A DNA stretch of 64,000 nucleotides from Microthyrium microscopicum. Lineage: Eukaryota > Ascomycota > Dothideomycetes > Microthyriales > Microthyriaceae. The stretch's first letter is position 1, and the number at the start of each line of letters is the position of its first letter. Below the pieces are notes generated by a model, which was given only the letters and a program-made list of their open reading frames with translations, was not told the origin of the DNA and made no database searches. This document shows, piece after piece, positions 46,494-58,401 of the stretch. The translations under genes and the position numbers were made by a program. The DNA lies in contig MU004240.1 of the NCBI GenBank assembly GCA_010405405.1, positions 1,560,814-1,624,813 on the forward strand. Direction: 5' to 3'.

Positions 46494-47684
46494 TCACCGT
46501 CCAAAAACCCACCCAACCAACTCCCAAAAAGCCCACAACGGCGCAAAAGCCCGCAACACCGCATCCCGCACTGCAGCAACGACATTCCACACACAGGCTG
46601 CCAGATACAATATTAACAGCATTTTGGCTGTCCATAGACTCCAGCGCGCTATATGTTCGCGGTTTTCTTGGCGGATTGCATCTTCGATGAATGTGAAGAA
46701 GAGGGCGAAGTAGACGGATGGGTCGAGGAGGTATTTGTACCGTGACGGTTGAGTAGATGCTGGTTGTGTTGTGATACGGGTGGTGGGATGGGTTTTCGGA
46801 TGTGGGGGGTTGTTGAGGTTTGATTTACTTGCTTTGCTGGGTAGGGCGGTGGACTTGGTAGGGGATTTGGTGGTGGTTGTGGTTCGTTGGCGCGAAGGTT
46901 GTTGAGGTGATGGTGAGGGCGGTGGAGATTGGTCGTCCCATGGTGAGCCGAGGATGGGTGATTCGGGGATTAGTTCGGGGAGTGTTTCTGGCGGTGGTGT
47001 AGGAGGGGAGTGGGTGGTGTCGTTTTCGTCCCAGTCAAAGGCACTGATGTTGGAGTTGCGGCTGTGTGGTGTTGTTGGTGCGGATGGGACGGGTTTGCGC
47101 ACGATGGCGAGTTGGCGGGCTTGTTTGATGGGCGAAGAGGCAATGAAGCCTTTCGAGTCAATGGGTAGTACACGTTTTGGTGCTGGCGAGGGACTTTGGG
47201 CTTCAGTATGGGCTGCGGTGTGGGAGTATGCTGATTCAGTGTCCAGTTCAACGATACGTTGGTGTTCTAAACGGGGTGAGTGGTCAGGCCAATCTTTCCA
47301 GTTGACGTATTCTTGGGATGAGAGGCGGCGGGTTTTGGCCTGATAGTGTCGGAGACTTGCTATTTGGCTTTCGGAATACTTGTTGATATTGGGACGAACA
47401 ATGTATTCAGTGCCGTGGCGATGGTGGCCAGGCCGTTGAAATTTGATACCACTTGGGCTCCTGTGTTCTCGCATTTGGCGATGAAGGATAGGCACTTCCG
47501 ATGCGGATATTGAGCGAGTGACTACGGCCCCAAAAGCTTTAGAGTTGTCGACTATCCATCCCTCTCTGTGTAGATGGCTCTTCTTGCCTTTGCGGTCAGC
47601 TGGTCCAAAGGAGACTTTGGTGCGAGCATGAAAAGGGGGATATCTGGAGAGCGCATCTCCAGGAGATAGTGGTGTGGAGATCAT
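46494..47684 (-). CDS. Unknown protein with C-terminal membrane segments
   Basis: Single frame of 396 aa (MISTPLSPGDALSRYPPFHA). I do not recognise a family. The first ~150 residues are basic and look partly ordered (FHARTKVSFGPADRKGKKSH, QEYVNWKDWPDHSPRLEHQR). Residues ~150-320 are Pro/Ser/Thr-rich and disordered. The last ~70 residues contain YLLDPSVYFALFFTFIEDAI and a hydrophobic stretch MLLILYLAACVWNVVAAV, followed by LWAFWELVGWVFGR, so a C-terminal membrane anchor is likely. The open antisense frames reflect codon bias. Confidence 0.65.
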   Translation of the reverse strand: MISTPLSPGDALSRYPPFHARTKVSFGPADRKGKKSHLHREGWIVDNSKAFGAVVTRSISASEVPILHRQMREHRSPSGIKFQRPGHHRHGTEYIVRPNINKYSESQIASLRHYQAKTRRLSSQEYVNWKDWPDHSPRLEHQRIVELDTESAYSHTAAHTEAQSPSPAPKRVLPIDSKGFIASSPIKQARQLAIVRKPVPSAPTTPHSRNSNISAFDWDENDTTHSPPTPPPETLPELIPESPILGSPWDDQSPPPSPSPQQPSRQRTTTTTKSPTKSTALPSKASKSNLNNPPHPKTHPTTRITTQPASTQPSRYKYLLDPSVYFALFFTFIEDAIRQENREHIARWSLWTAKMLLILYLAACVWNVVAAVRDAVLRAFAPLWAFWELVGWVFGR

Positions 47685-48031
47685 GATGGTTGAAGTTGTG
47701 ATTCATGGTTGAATCGGCGTGGTCATTCGCGAGTCTGCGTTTAATTAATCTTCAGCTGATTGTTGTCAACACTGAAAGTACACGATAGAATCCTTGACAT
47801 GATTGGGTCGCTCGGCTATGATTCCGCATTCCTTGATGTCAATAGGTGCTGTAGTGATCAAGGAATGCTAGCAAAACATCGGCGATTTGAAATTAGAGTA
47901 TGGTATTTATTAGCGTTAGTGGTATGTCTTCAAACATGTTTGTTGTTACAGTATGTAGTACCGATCGTGAGTTGCGTGGTATGCATAAACAGTGTGCGTT
48001 GTTATAAGTGAGCTTGTAGGACGATTTCCGA
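47685..48031. other. Intergenic
   Basis: 347 bp upstream of the unknown membrane-anchored gene and downstream of the Mtp18-like gene. A small plus-strand frame (47760-48011) is not supported. Confidence 0.4.
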
Positions 48032-48950
48032 TCATAGCTCCTTTTTCTCCTTCTCTTCTTTTGAGGGTACAGCCATTGCTGGTCTTGATCCAGTTGCACC
48101 TCCCAAGACTTCAAACCCTTTATGAAAACTCCATTCGACGGCATGCTCAATAGGCTTGTCGAAAATATATGGAAGGAATGGAACAGCTGCAAGACCAAGC
48201 TGTCATTTGTCAGCAACATATCTCGAGCAAACTGGTTTTACTTACTCCTATGGGACCCCAAGTCCTCACTCGCACATTCTTGATATCCTTCATAGCTCTT
48301 CCAGAGTATCGTACAATAGAATGTATTGTGAAAGCAGGTAATCCCATGGACGCAACAGTTTGAAAGATGGCTCTTTGTGCCATGACTGTCCGATAGTCGT
48401 CAATCGCCGCTACTCTTCCAGGTTGAAGATGCGGTCCTGCTGATACTTGTTCGACCTTTGACTCGTGTTGATTGCCTTTGTGAGCAGCTGCAGCTAACGC
48501 TCCTTGAGGGTTGAGGACCGCTTGATTGTGCTTGTAAGCCTTGAAGCCTTCATATGCCACATCTCCTCCAATATACAGCCATGAGATTCCATAAGCTGCC
48601 CTTATCATTCCTGGATGTGCAACTGGACGAAATGACTCGCCAATGTCTGATGTGTAGGCAACATATCGATGTGCTGAGAGGAGGATTGTTCTGAAGCGGG
48701 CGGCGTAGGCAGCATATCGTACATTTGAGTCAGTCGAATCGGTATTACTAAGATGGTTATCAGCAGTTGGCAATTTAGAGCAACATTTGTTTGCTCACGG
48801 CTTTTCGTATAGAGCGTCCCAGAGCTTCTCTTCGTCATCGAGCGTGCTCTGTAGGGACTCGGGTAACTTTTTACCAACCAATGGCTTGGAGAAATCAGGT
48901 CGCGGTTCGGTCCGCTCATGAGGAATGCTATCCAGAGGGTCTTTTGCCAT
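48032..48950 (-). CDS. Mtp18-like mitochondrial protein (MTFP1 family)
   Basis: Three exons, 48950..48799, 48747..48246 and 48199..48032 (introns 51 and 46 nt), encode 273 aa. The family signature is clear: NVRYAAYAARFRTILLSAHR, YVAYTSDIGESFRPVAHP, then MIRAAYGISWLYIGGDVAYE, and GLAAVPFLPYIFDKPIEHAV near the C-terminus. Mammalian MTP18/MTFP1 is an inner-membrane protein that influences mitochondrial division; the fungal protein is presumed mitochondrial too. The Lys/Glu-rich tail (KEEKEKKEL) is family-variable. It is divergent from YKT6 across 481 bp. Confidence 0.85.
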
Positions 48951-49431
48951 GATTTCGAATGCTCCTGAGTTGTTGTTTGGAAAAGAGTCTCAAAGCTCGG
49001 GTTGTCGGTTCCGGTTACGTTGATGAGGTGGGTCTACCAGGATATCTGAAGACTTGGAAAGGGCACAGACTGATATGAGCTCCACTGGTTATGCTCTCTA
49101 CTTGGCTAGATGTGACAGGGCGGTGTATGTATGGTAATATTGTAGATGTATGTTGTATGTTTTTAAAAGGCAGCCTGGAGATGCACCGGAGCTTGAGGGG
49201 CGATGATACCTTCAATAATGAACGCCACACAAAGATTGCCCTCTGACCGCCACAACCACGAGACCAACGGCGGTTGACTACAGCGCCCAGCAAGGTTCAA
49301 GACGCTTCCGGTTCCAAAACATCTCCCCTTGAAATAGCTGCCTACCAAATCCTCCAACTTCCTTTTACCACCAACAACAACTTCGTTTTTCTTACAAACC
49401 TCCTCCACCGAATATCTACTATACCACCACC
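48951..49431. promoter_or_regulatory. Divergent Mtp18-like/YKT6 promoter
   Basis: 481 bp between start codons. No motif is called. A frame on the minus strand (49163-49633) runs through YKT6 antisense and is not a gene. Confidence 0.4.
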
Positions 49432-50202
49432 ATGAAGTTACTCTACGTCGGCGTCCGTATCTCCATGACCTCACCCTATACCCCGCGCTGACGATGTTAT
49501 CGTAGATCCTAAAGACCAATGTTGAGCCAACAGTCGAGTTATGCTCCGAAAAGGACCTTAGCAGCTGGTCGCGATTCACACGCGGAAGGTATGACTTCAT
49601 CAACCGTCCTACCTTGATATTCAAAAACCCCAAACTAATAAGCTATCAGCGTTGAGGAGTTCATGACATTCACAGCCAAGACAATCGCCGAACGAACCCG
49701 CGCCGGCCAAAGACAAGATGTAGAAGAACGAGGTATGCCACATCGGTCGAAGCACAATATTCATCCGTACTAACGTCTCTCGTCCACAGAATACACCTTC
49801 CACGTATATACCCGCAGCGAAGGCATAACCGGCATCATAATCAGCGACCACGAATACCCCTCCCTAGTAGCCCATCAAGTCCTCTCCAAAATGTGCGACG
49901 AATTCCTCATGGACAACTCCCGCGCCTCCTGGGAATCTCAAAAGACCAACGCCTCCGTAACCTGGCCCAAGCTCAAAGAATACCTCACAAAGTACCAAGA
50001 TCCACAAGCCGCCGACAGCATCATGCGCATCCAAAATGAATTGGATGAGACGAAAATCCTGATGAAAAAGACCATTGAGAGTGTGCTGGAACGAGGCGAG
50101 AAGATTGATAGTTTGGTGAGCAAGAGTGAGGATCTGAATAGCCGGAGCAAGATGTTCTATACACAGGCGAAGAAGCAGAATTCGTGCTGTGTGGTTATGT
50201 AG
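49432..50202 (+). CDS. ykt6: v-SNARE Ykt6
   Basis: Ykt6 is an essential R-SNARE for ER-Golgi, vacuolar and autophagosome fusion. Four exons, 49432..49452, 49506..49588, 49650..49732 and 49790..50202 (introns 53, 61 and 57 nt), encode 199 aa, the standard length. The longin domain opens MKLLYVG-ILKTNVEPTVEL and continues CSEKDLSSWSRFTRGSVEEF. The SNARE helix has the zero-layer arginine in IESVLERGEKIDSLVSKSED. The protein ends in CCVVM, the dual lipidation tail (palmitoylated Cys195, farnesylated Cys196), so it needs no membrane helix. The short first exon of seven codons is inferred from the family N-terminus. Confidence 0.9.
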
Positions 50203-50475
50203 AGTCAGAGAGAGTTTTCATTTGGAATTGAACAGCGTCCTTGGATATTGGATGTGCGTTTTTAAGTGGAGTTTGAATGGCGTTGGGAGATGTATCGCCA
50301 GAGTGCAAGACCTAATACCATGCGAAATTAGAATATGACAATACTAAGATTGATTTATACGCAAATAATCATGACTATAAAAAATCAATACACTAGTATC
50401 TAAGTGTACACCAGTATATAGAACTCTGGCGTTAAAAAGGGTATCAAACATATACAAAAAAAACAAATCACCAAA

Positions 50476-52695
50476 TTATCCATCAACCTCCTGAATTTCA
50501 ACCGGAATGTTAATATCCCAGTCCTGTCCCTCTCCCACAGGCCCAACAATCAACTTATTCTTCCTCGCCACATCCTCCTTCACATGTGTATGTTCACCCG
50601 AAATATGAGCCATCAAACTCTTAACATCTCCAAACGTCCCCGTCTTCCTTCCCAAATCCACACAAAACACACACCCATAGCTATCATTACTCCACTTGCC
50701 GCCCCATTTCTTAACGTGGCTTTTCGCCAAAAACATCCACTTGTAGCGTACGTGCGTTTCCGGATCAACTTGGACTCGCGGATCGAATGCGTATGGTTTT
50801 TTGGAGCCGACACAGACGCCGGAGAAGGAACATTGTTTGCATTGCCAGGTTACGCTGGTTCCGTACATACCCTGAGGAATGCGCGCGATGGAGAAACCCT
50901 TGGTTGGTTCTTCGCGAGTTGTCCATGATCCTTTGCAGAAACCCCAGTAGTTGTTGGATTTCTCTGGGCGGCCGGTGATTTCAGGGGTGGAGGGGCGGGA
51001 GACGATTGATGTGCCGAAGAAGGGGGGATGGAGACTGCCGTTGGAGGTTTGGCCGGATGATCTAGACGATCTGGTTCGTATGCTAAAGGTTGGTTGAAGC
51101 GGCGCTGTCGTTGGGGGTTGGGACATTGGTGATGCTGGAAGTGGTTGTTGCTGAAGAGGAGTGGGGGAGTTGAAGCGTAGACTGGGTGATGGAGGTGGGT
51201 ATGGTATTGGGTTTGTCATTGGGTTTTGTTGGTATTGGATTGCGGGAGAGGGTGGACTTGGCCGATCCGGAGAGTACCAGGCTGTTGATTGAGGTTGGAA
51301 CTGTTGTTGTTGCTGGAACATGTGCTGAGGCATGACTGGTATATTAGCGGGTGGAGATGTTGCCAAAGCAGCTGGGACGAGAGCTGGCGAGCTGTAGGCG
51401 TGATAGGGATACATGTTCTGCTGTTGCATGTTTTGAAAGCCATCTCTGGAGTAAGTAGAAGTCGGAGATGTTGGAGAATAAGGATAAGTGGCTTGCTGGG
51501 GAGATGCTGGAGAGTAGTACTGCTGGGGCATCTGTGGGGGTATCTGTCGATGCATTTGTTGGAACATTGGAGGGTACATTTGCTGCTGAGACATTTGCTG
51601 GCCGAAATCAATAGGGGGAGACTGGTAATGGTTCCCCTGATTGTTTCCCTGGTAGTGCCCTGGCGGAACGAATATCTTATCCGAGAAGTCGCTAGCATCG
51701 GACGCTCTGGAATTGGCCTGATTGTTTATCCAGGCCAAAGAAGCTTCTGATTGTTGATTTCCTTGGTCCACTTTCGGCACTGGCGCATAGCCAGGCAACA
51801 CATGTGAGAATGGCTGAGAAGATCTGTTGCTAAAAGCTGTAGTCGAAGGAGATATTGGGAATTCCTCTTCTTCGATGAGCGTCTGACCTGCGTCGTAGCC
51901 GCTGCGAGTTGTGTCTGATCCAAGACTGCTATGGGGTGACCTCTCAGCATCGGATTTCTTTCCGATTATTGAGAAATGTCTGTTCTTGAACAATCTGCTG
52001 CCAAAACTTGACTTTGTGAGAACTGGTTCTGGCGCTAATTGCAGTGGCACATCTTCTTCTTGAATGTCTTTCACGGCGAACTGGTGGTTGTTCGAGTTGC
52101 CGCTAGAAGTGGAAGGCCGCGAAGATGTGGTCGATTCTCGCAGAGTTGACCTCATTGGAAGAGTGATTGAATCCGGTCTTGTTGATACATACGACGGCAT
52201 CGGCTCGGACCTAGCTCTTAGGCCTTGTATGGTCTTTATGGTATCGCGCTTGTATATGACAACGTCTTCAAGCATGCGATCCATATCCAATACAGCATTG
52301 TCGTAATCCTTTGCAACTTTGAGGCTTCGAAGGACTTCTGATCGCACCAGGCCTGAGATCTCGATCAACTTTTCTTTAGCTTCATCTGTGACAAGATTAG
52401 CTTTGCTATTTACAAGCTGATGAAAGTAGAGTTTTGACATACCATCGCCGGCTCCAAACCACTGTCCCATCTCTTGAGATCCAAGAGTAAATGCTTGCGC
52501 AACTTCCTCTGCGGCTTTTTGAAGCGCATCTCTCACGAGCTTATCCCGTGTTAATATCTCTATAGATTGTTGTCGTTTTTGATGTTTCTCGTGTATCTCT
52601 CTCATGATATTGGCCGAAGAATGGAATGCCGCCACGACAGACGCCGCGGCTGAGCCAACATTCAAGTCCGTCGACAGCATGGTGGTAGTCATCAT
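50476..52695 (-). CDS. Unknown low-complexity protein with atypical zinc-finger-like C-terminus
   Basis: Open over 739 codons (MMTTTMLSTDLNVGSAAASV). A 57-nt segment (52442..52386) has GTATGT, GCTAAT and CACAG splice signals and no stop, so splicing would give 720 aa. N-terminal ~170 residues are helical (SANIMREIHEKHQKRQQSIE, RDTIKTIQGLRARSEP). Residues ~190-560 are Gln/Pro/Ser/Tyr-rich, with QQQ runs. The C-terminal ~130 residues are ordered: WTTREEPTKGFSIARIPQGM, CKQCSF, YKWMFLAKSHVKKWGGKWSN, YGCVFCVDLGRK, then MAHISGEH. Two CxxC pairs and HxxxxH suggest zinc binding. This C-terminal block looks like a conserved fungal domain, but I cannot name it. Confidence 0.7.
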   Translation of the reverse strand: MMTTTMLSTDLNVGSAAASVVAAFHSSANIMREIHEKHQKRQQSIEILTRDKLVRDALQKAAEEVAQAFTLGSQEMGQWFGAGDGMSKLYFHQLVNSKANLVTDEAKEKLIEISGLVRSEVLRSLKVAKDYDNAVLDMDRMLEDVVIYKRDTIKTIQGLRARSEPMPSYVSTRPDSITLPMRSTLRESTTSSRPSTSSGNSNNHQFAVKDIQEEDVPLQLAPEPVLTKSSFGSRLFKNRHFSIIGKKSDAERSPHSSLGSDTTRSGYDAGQTLIEEEEFPISPSTTAFSNRSSQPFSHVLPGYAPVPKVDQGNQQSEASLAWINNQANSRASDASDFSDKIFVPPGHYQGNNQGNHYQSPPIDFGQQMSQQQMYPPMFQQMHRQIPPQMPQQYYSPASPQQATYPYSPTSPTSTYSRDGFQNMQQQNMYPYHAYSSPALVPAALATSPPANIPVMPQHMFQQQQQFQPQSTAWYSPDRPSPPSPAIQYQQNPMTNPIPYPPPSPSLRFNSPTPLQQQPLPASPMSQPPTTAPLQPTFSIRTRSSRSSGQTSNGSLHPPFFGTSIVSRPSTPEITGRPEKSNNYWGFCKGSWTTREEPTKGFSIARIPQGMYGTSVTWQCKQCSFSGVCVGSKKPYAFDPRVQVDPETHVRYKWMFLAKSHVKKWGGKWSNDSYGCVFCVDLGRKTGTFGDVKSLMAHISGEHTHVKEDVARKNKLIVGPVGEGQDWDINIPVEIQEVDG

Positions 52696-53849
52696 GCTGA
52701 TGTTCAGTTGTGACCAAAGTTATGGCGAGCTTGAAATGGTTCCGCAAGCAGGATGACCTAGGCAGATGTGACGAAATTGGAAATTCTAATAGTTGGAACA
52801 ATATGATCGAAAGACTAGGGTTTCAAGGACCGAGCGAGCCGCAAACGTGGAATTTGAGCCAGGATAAGCAGTGTTAAACCCGCAATTAGTAGATAATAAA
52901 AAGAGGCAATATAGGAGGACTCGAATCCGCGGGATGGAGTAGTGATCTTCACGCAGCCAAAGGGCTTAGCATACAGAGTAACGCGGGCAGGCAGACATTA
53001 AGCGTGGATATATCAGAGGCAGGAAAAAGCATACCAGCGAACACCTTCTCAAATATTGGCAAAGACCTGGGAGTTCGGGACAAGTTAAACCAGACTCGCG
53101 TGCTGTCTGGGTATGAGCCCCAGCAGCCTTGCATCGCCCGCATCAATGGTTAGATTGAAGGCGGGCACATGCAACAGGCGCGGACCACCACGACAGCGGC
53201 AAAGGGCTCACAGGCTACATTCAACAGTTGTCCATCGGTCCTTTTTCTTGATAGGTCGTTGATCCTGGTTGATGATTGCATACATCCGTACATACTACAT
53301 GGCGACGTCCGTTGATGCTCGGACAATAAAGTCGAATTTGCTTACACAGTGGAACGTTCCTAGACGGCCAGGATTCATCGGTGATTCTTGTGATTTCATC
53401 TCACAGTCAGCTAGGGACCTGGCATGGCTGGACACGCCCATGAACTCGTGGAGCGGTTGAAAAATGCCTGCTTGGGGAACTTGGAACTTGGAAGACAGTT
53501 CACTGTTGAAGAACACAGCCTCCTATCCGCAGTTGCGCTGACACTGGGTTCTGCCTTGAACAACCCGCGTTAGCTGTGCTGCGTGAGCACGAGACAAGTC
53601 CAGATACCCCATGCTCGAGTATCTGAACAAGTAGCGTCTCAACAAAGTGTAGAATAGATGAAAAAAGGGAAAGCATGTTGCTGCATAGGCGGTTTAGAAA
53701 ATGCAAAGTAGAGAGCGATATTAGACTGTGGATGGCGGTGATTATGTATGAACCTCCAAACAGGCTAGCGCTTCCACTATGCGTTTAAATATACGTCGTA
53801 GAATCTAGAAGACAAGAGGATATAAATCAAATATAGAAGATGCACTTAA
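52696..53849. other. Intergenic border of the AT-rich block
   Basis: 1.15 kb with normal composition and no supported gene; frames of 60-73 codons on both strands have no content. It ends abruptly against the AT-rich block near 53850. Confidence 0.45.
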
Positions 53850-56800
53850 TTTAGCTATATAATATATATCTTAATAATTAAAGTAAGTTAAGATCTTACC
53901 TATTTTTATACTTTTAGACGTAATCTACGCTATTAAGTCTATATAGTACTAAGGACTATAGGTTAATAATCTAGCTATTAACTATCCTATAAATAATAAA
54001 AGTTAAGATATAATCTTAACCTTATATATAAATAAACCTTTTACTAATAAATTTCCTATTACTTAATTTCTTCTTTATTAGTTATAGCAAACTTACTACC
54101 TTTAGTTTCCTTATCCTCTCCTTTAGTACCTTTACTCTCCTCTTTATTATCCTCTAATATATTATTTAGAGATAGTTCCTATTTAAGTTAGATAATTAAT
54201 AATAAGTTATATTCCTCTTTAGGCTATTCTTCTTTATAGAGAATCTTATATATCTTTATATATATTAAACGTAGTATTAAGTAATAAGTACCTATATCTA
54301 GGTCCTTAACTTTATCTTATTATAAAGTAGGTAAAGGCTATAATAGGCTATAAGTAGTTAGCAGCGTAATATTAGAAGATATTACTAGCTCTAAGAATAA
54401 GAAGCCTATTTAATTATATTCTTACTATATTAAATAATATATAAACTAAAGACTATAAAGCTATATATCCTCTTATTAGATTATACTATTATAAACTTAT
54501 TATATAGGTAGATTTTACTACCTAACTTTATTAAGTAGTTATTTAGCTTCTAAATTATTAAGGTGTCTATATTCCTTAAGATTATTATAATTTCTATATT
54601 AATTATTTATTATGACTTTCTTTATAATAAAGTTATTAATTAAAGTAGATATTTTAATTAGTACTTTCTTAGGTATAATATTATTCTCTTAGGGTATTAT
54701 TATTAACTAAGGCGTATTATTTAATAGTTTACTATAATACTTAGTTTCTTTAGGTAGTTTATTAGTATAGAATTTAAATTAATTATTATAGTTACTATTC
54801 TTTTTATTATTATCTATCTAGTTACTACTAGAGTTAATATTTATATAATCTTATAGCTATAGTAAATAATTACTATTATACTACTATTTATTTTTATATT
54901 TACCTATAGGTAGAGTAAATTAAACTAGTAAGTCGTTAAGGAAGTAGTCTAATAGCAAATAATCTAAGTACTTTATTATATAGTCTATAAGTTTATTACG
55001 TTACTATTAAATAGTATTATTTTCTTATAGTAAAGCCTTAACGTACTATTAAACTTACTCATTACGTTTTACTATCTACTTTTAAACTTATTTTAATATT
55101 AAGTTTTAATTAAACTTAGTTATAGCTACCTTATTAGCTATATCTATTAGCTATTTCTAAGTATCTTTAAGATAATCTAGTCCTAAGTCCTAGTATGTAA
55201 CTTTCTTATTTTTAATAATAAATATTATATTTTACTAATACTAAAGTAGATTATTATATATAACGTTAATAAAATTAAAGCCTCCTAGTCTAGGGTAAAT
55301 AAATATATTCTAAACTACCTATCCTAAAGGAGTAGCTATAAATTTACCCTTAGTATTATAGAATAGCTTTATAATCTTTTTATACTAAGTAAAGTATCTA
55401 ATATTATTTAGTAGTACTAGTAATTTACTAATAAAATCTAGATTCTTCTTCTTATATATAAGTTCTTAAGTTACCTTATTACTTATATAGACTTTATAGA
55501 ATTTTAATAATAGTCTAATTAGCTCTAAGCGTCTTATGTATATCTAAAGAGGCCTACTAATTATAATTTAACCTTATTATAAAAAATAGTAATATTCCTA
55601 ATTCTTATAAACTAATTAACCTCTTACTATCTTATAGTTATATTAAAATTAAACTTAAGTTCTTACCTAAGTTAGATACTTAATAAAGATATCTAACTTT
55701 TAAAGGCTTATCTTACCTTTACTTTTCTTTAATATATAGTATTATATAATTATTTTAATAATAGCTACAATTTCTAAGAAAGGCTTTAGTTATAGAGAAT
55801 ATTCTACTATTAGTAGAATTCCTAAGTCTATCTTAAGATATTTAATTTCTAGATTAGGTTTATAAAGCTATATTTATAGAATTTTACTATCTATATAATT
55901 CTATAGCTATTCTTTTAGTATATAGTACTTATTTCTATCCTAATTTAGGCTATATACTATCTTTAATTTTATCTTTTTCTTTAGCTTATTTTTTAGTTAT
56001 TCTTATTATATTTAAGTATCTTTAAAAGCCTACATAATAGTATATATATCTTCTATTAAAAAGTTTAGTAATAAACCTAATCCTACTTCTAAATTAGATA
56101 AGCCTAAAGGAATTAGATTTCTATTAATCTACTCTACTCTCTAATATAATAAAGAGGCTCTACTTTCTATCTCCTTCTATAAGAAAGGTTATATAAAGAA
56201 TAGTAATATTAGATTATTAATCTTAACTAGTAAATTTTAGAATATAATAGTAGTTTCTAGCCTAAGAGTAACCTTATCTTCTTTACTAGTAGCTATTAAG
56301 TTAAATTAGACTTATTTAGCTACTAGTTTAATTAGTAATCTATTTGCCTAAACTTAGGCTTTTTACTTACCTATAGTAATAGAAAATTCTATAATAATTA
56401 TATAAAAATTAGCTATATCTTAATATAATTAAGGTTATTTAATTCTCCTTAAATTTACTACTTTACCTTAGAGTATTAAAACATCTAGCTCTTCTTTATT
56501 CTTCTTATATACTTATACTTATAAAATATATTCTACTTATTAGAAGAAGGAGTTATTATCTTTAAACTCTAAGTTATCTTTTATATTAACCTACTAGTAT
56601 AATAATAAACTATACTAAGCATTAAGCGTCTTAAGTTAGTAATTAAGAGAAATTACGTCTTCTATATAGAGCTAAGTATAATAAGTAGCTTCTTTTATAT
56701 TATTTAAGATATATAGAAACTTATATATATTAGCTTACTACTAATTAAAAATAGTTTTAATATTAGCTTAATCTATATATTTTTATTCTTAGAGTTTAGT

Positions 56801-58279
56801 AGAATCTAAATTATATATAACTATATACTTTTATACCTAACCTTAGTAAACTAAAAATATAAATATCCCTTATTAAATAAGAACTCTTAAACGTAGGTTA
56901 AGGCGCTTTTATACCTTATTTAATTTATTTACTAGATCTTAAGTATTCTACTTTTCTTTATCTATTGTCCTAAGAATAGCTAGTCTTTACTAGATCTTTT
57001 CCTTAAGATAGTCTACTACCTTCTCTAGCTTCTACTTATTATTAAGTTTTATTACCTACTTATTATAATCTAGCTAGTTATATTTTAGAATATTTAATTT
57101 CTTCTCTTACTAAGCTTAATTATCTACGTCTATTTCTCTTACTAACTAATACTCTCCTCTATATTCTCTAATTAAATCTAAGCTAGAGTTAGTTATTAAG
57201 AAATACTTTTTAGTCTATATATATTATACTAAATATAAATAAGTTAAGTTAGCTACCTTTTACGCTTTATATATAGAATTATAGTAATTATTTTATAATT
57301 ATTCATTATTTATATTTAGTTTAATAAATAAGCTCTCTAAGAAGTCTTTTAAGAAATCTTCTAGCTAAAGTACTACGTTAGTTTTTAGTATAAATTATTA
57401 TTACTTAGTAGTATCTACTAAATCCACTATTTTTAATAGTAATACTAAAATCTATTAATATATTTTTATATAGTATCTATCCTTATAATCTTAGAATATC
57501 CTATTATAAAGTATAGTATAAAAGAAATAGAGTAATCTAATTTAGAGAAGTAAAATATACGCTAATAAGTAAATAATTTATTTCTTCCTTAATTAAACAT
57601 TAGTATCTACTTAGAAAAGTTATGCTTAGATTCTTAAATCTTTAAAGCTAAATATTTTATTAACTCTTTACTAGCCTTCTTAAGAGATAATTATAGCTTT
57701 CAAAATTAGAAGCTCTTAATTACGTTTAAATATATAAAAGTAGTAACTTTATCTCCTATAGTAAAAGATTTAAAGCTAGCTCCTAAGTTATTAAATTCCT
57801 AAAGATTTACGTTATTAAGTTAGACTTTTATTTACTTACTAGTATTAATTATATTCTCTTATAAGCATATTATTAAAATCTAGCTTCTTTAATTTAGTAT
57901 ATCTAAATTTCTATTATATAACTCTAAAGGAAAAGCTATTATTAAATAAATAAGGGTATAGGGTATTAAGATTTTATAGCTAAGCTATCTTATAAATAAT
58001 AAAAGTTATTATTAAGTCTCTAAAATAGTATAAAGAGTTAACTTTATTCTCTAAGTTCTATAGAGTCCTATATATATCTTACCTAGTTAAAAATAGTATA
58101 TTTAAAAGTATAGTAACGCCTAAATTAGCTATATAGCTTTTCCTAAGAAAATATATTACTATAGCTCTTCTTAAGAATCTTTACTACTATATTTAGCTAA
58201 ACTATAGATATTAAATAGTATTCTAGCTAATTATAAATCTATTAATATTTATAATATAAAGGTACTATATTTAAACTAA

Positions 58280-58401
58280 TAAGAGCATAGGATTATTTAT
58301 ATACCTCTTAGAATATTATATTTAGAATATCTTTCTCTACTAAGAGCATAGAGATATTTATATACCTCCTAGAATATTATACTTAGAATATCTTCCTCTA
58401 C
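58280..58401. repeat. Tandem repeat, two copies of 61 bp
   Basis: Copies 58280-58340 and 58341-58401 both start TAAGAGCATAG and end in TTAGAATATCTT/C-CTCTAC, differing at only a few positions. The high similarity inside a heavily mutated block suggests duplication late in, or after, the mutation process. Confidence 0.75.

Noticed and set aside
46954-47343. 129-codon Gly/Ser-rich plus-strand frame
   Set aside because: Antisense to the Pro-rich middle of the gene at 46494-47684.
51289-51750. 153-codon Leu-rich plus-strand frame
   Set aside because: Antisense to the Gln/Pro-rich region of the gene at 50476-52695; a shadow of CAG/CAA-rich coding.
52910-52935. Minus-strand GATTCGAGTCC followed by a T-run, tRNA-like
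   Set aside because: The T-arm does not pair, and no acceptor stem or plausible A box is found upstream.
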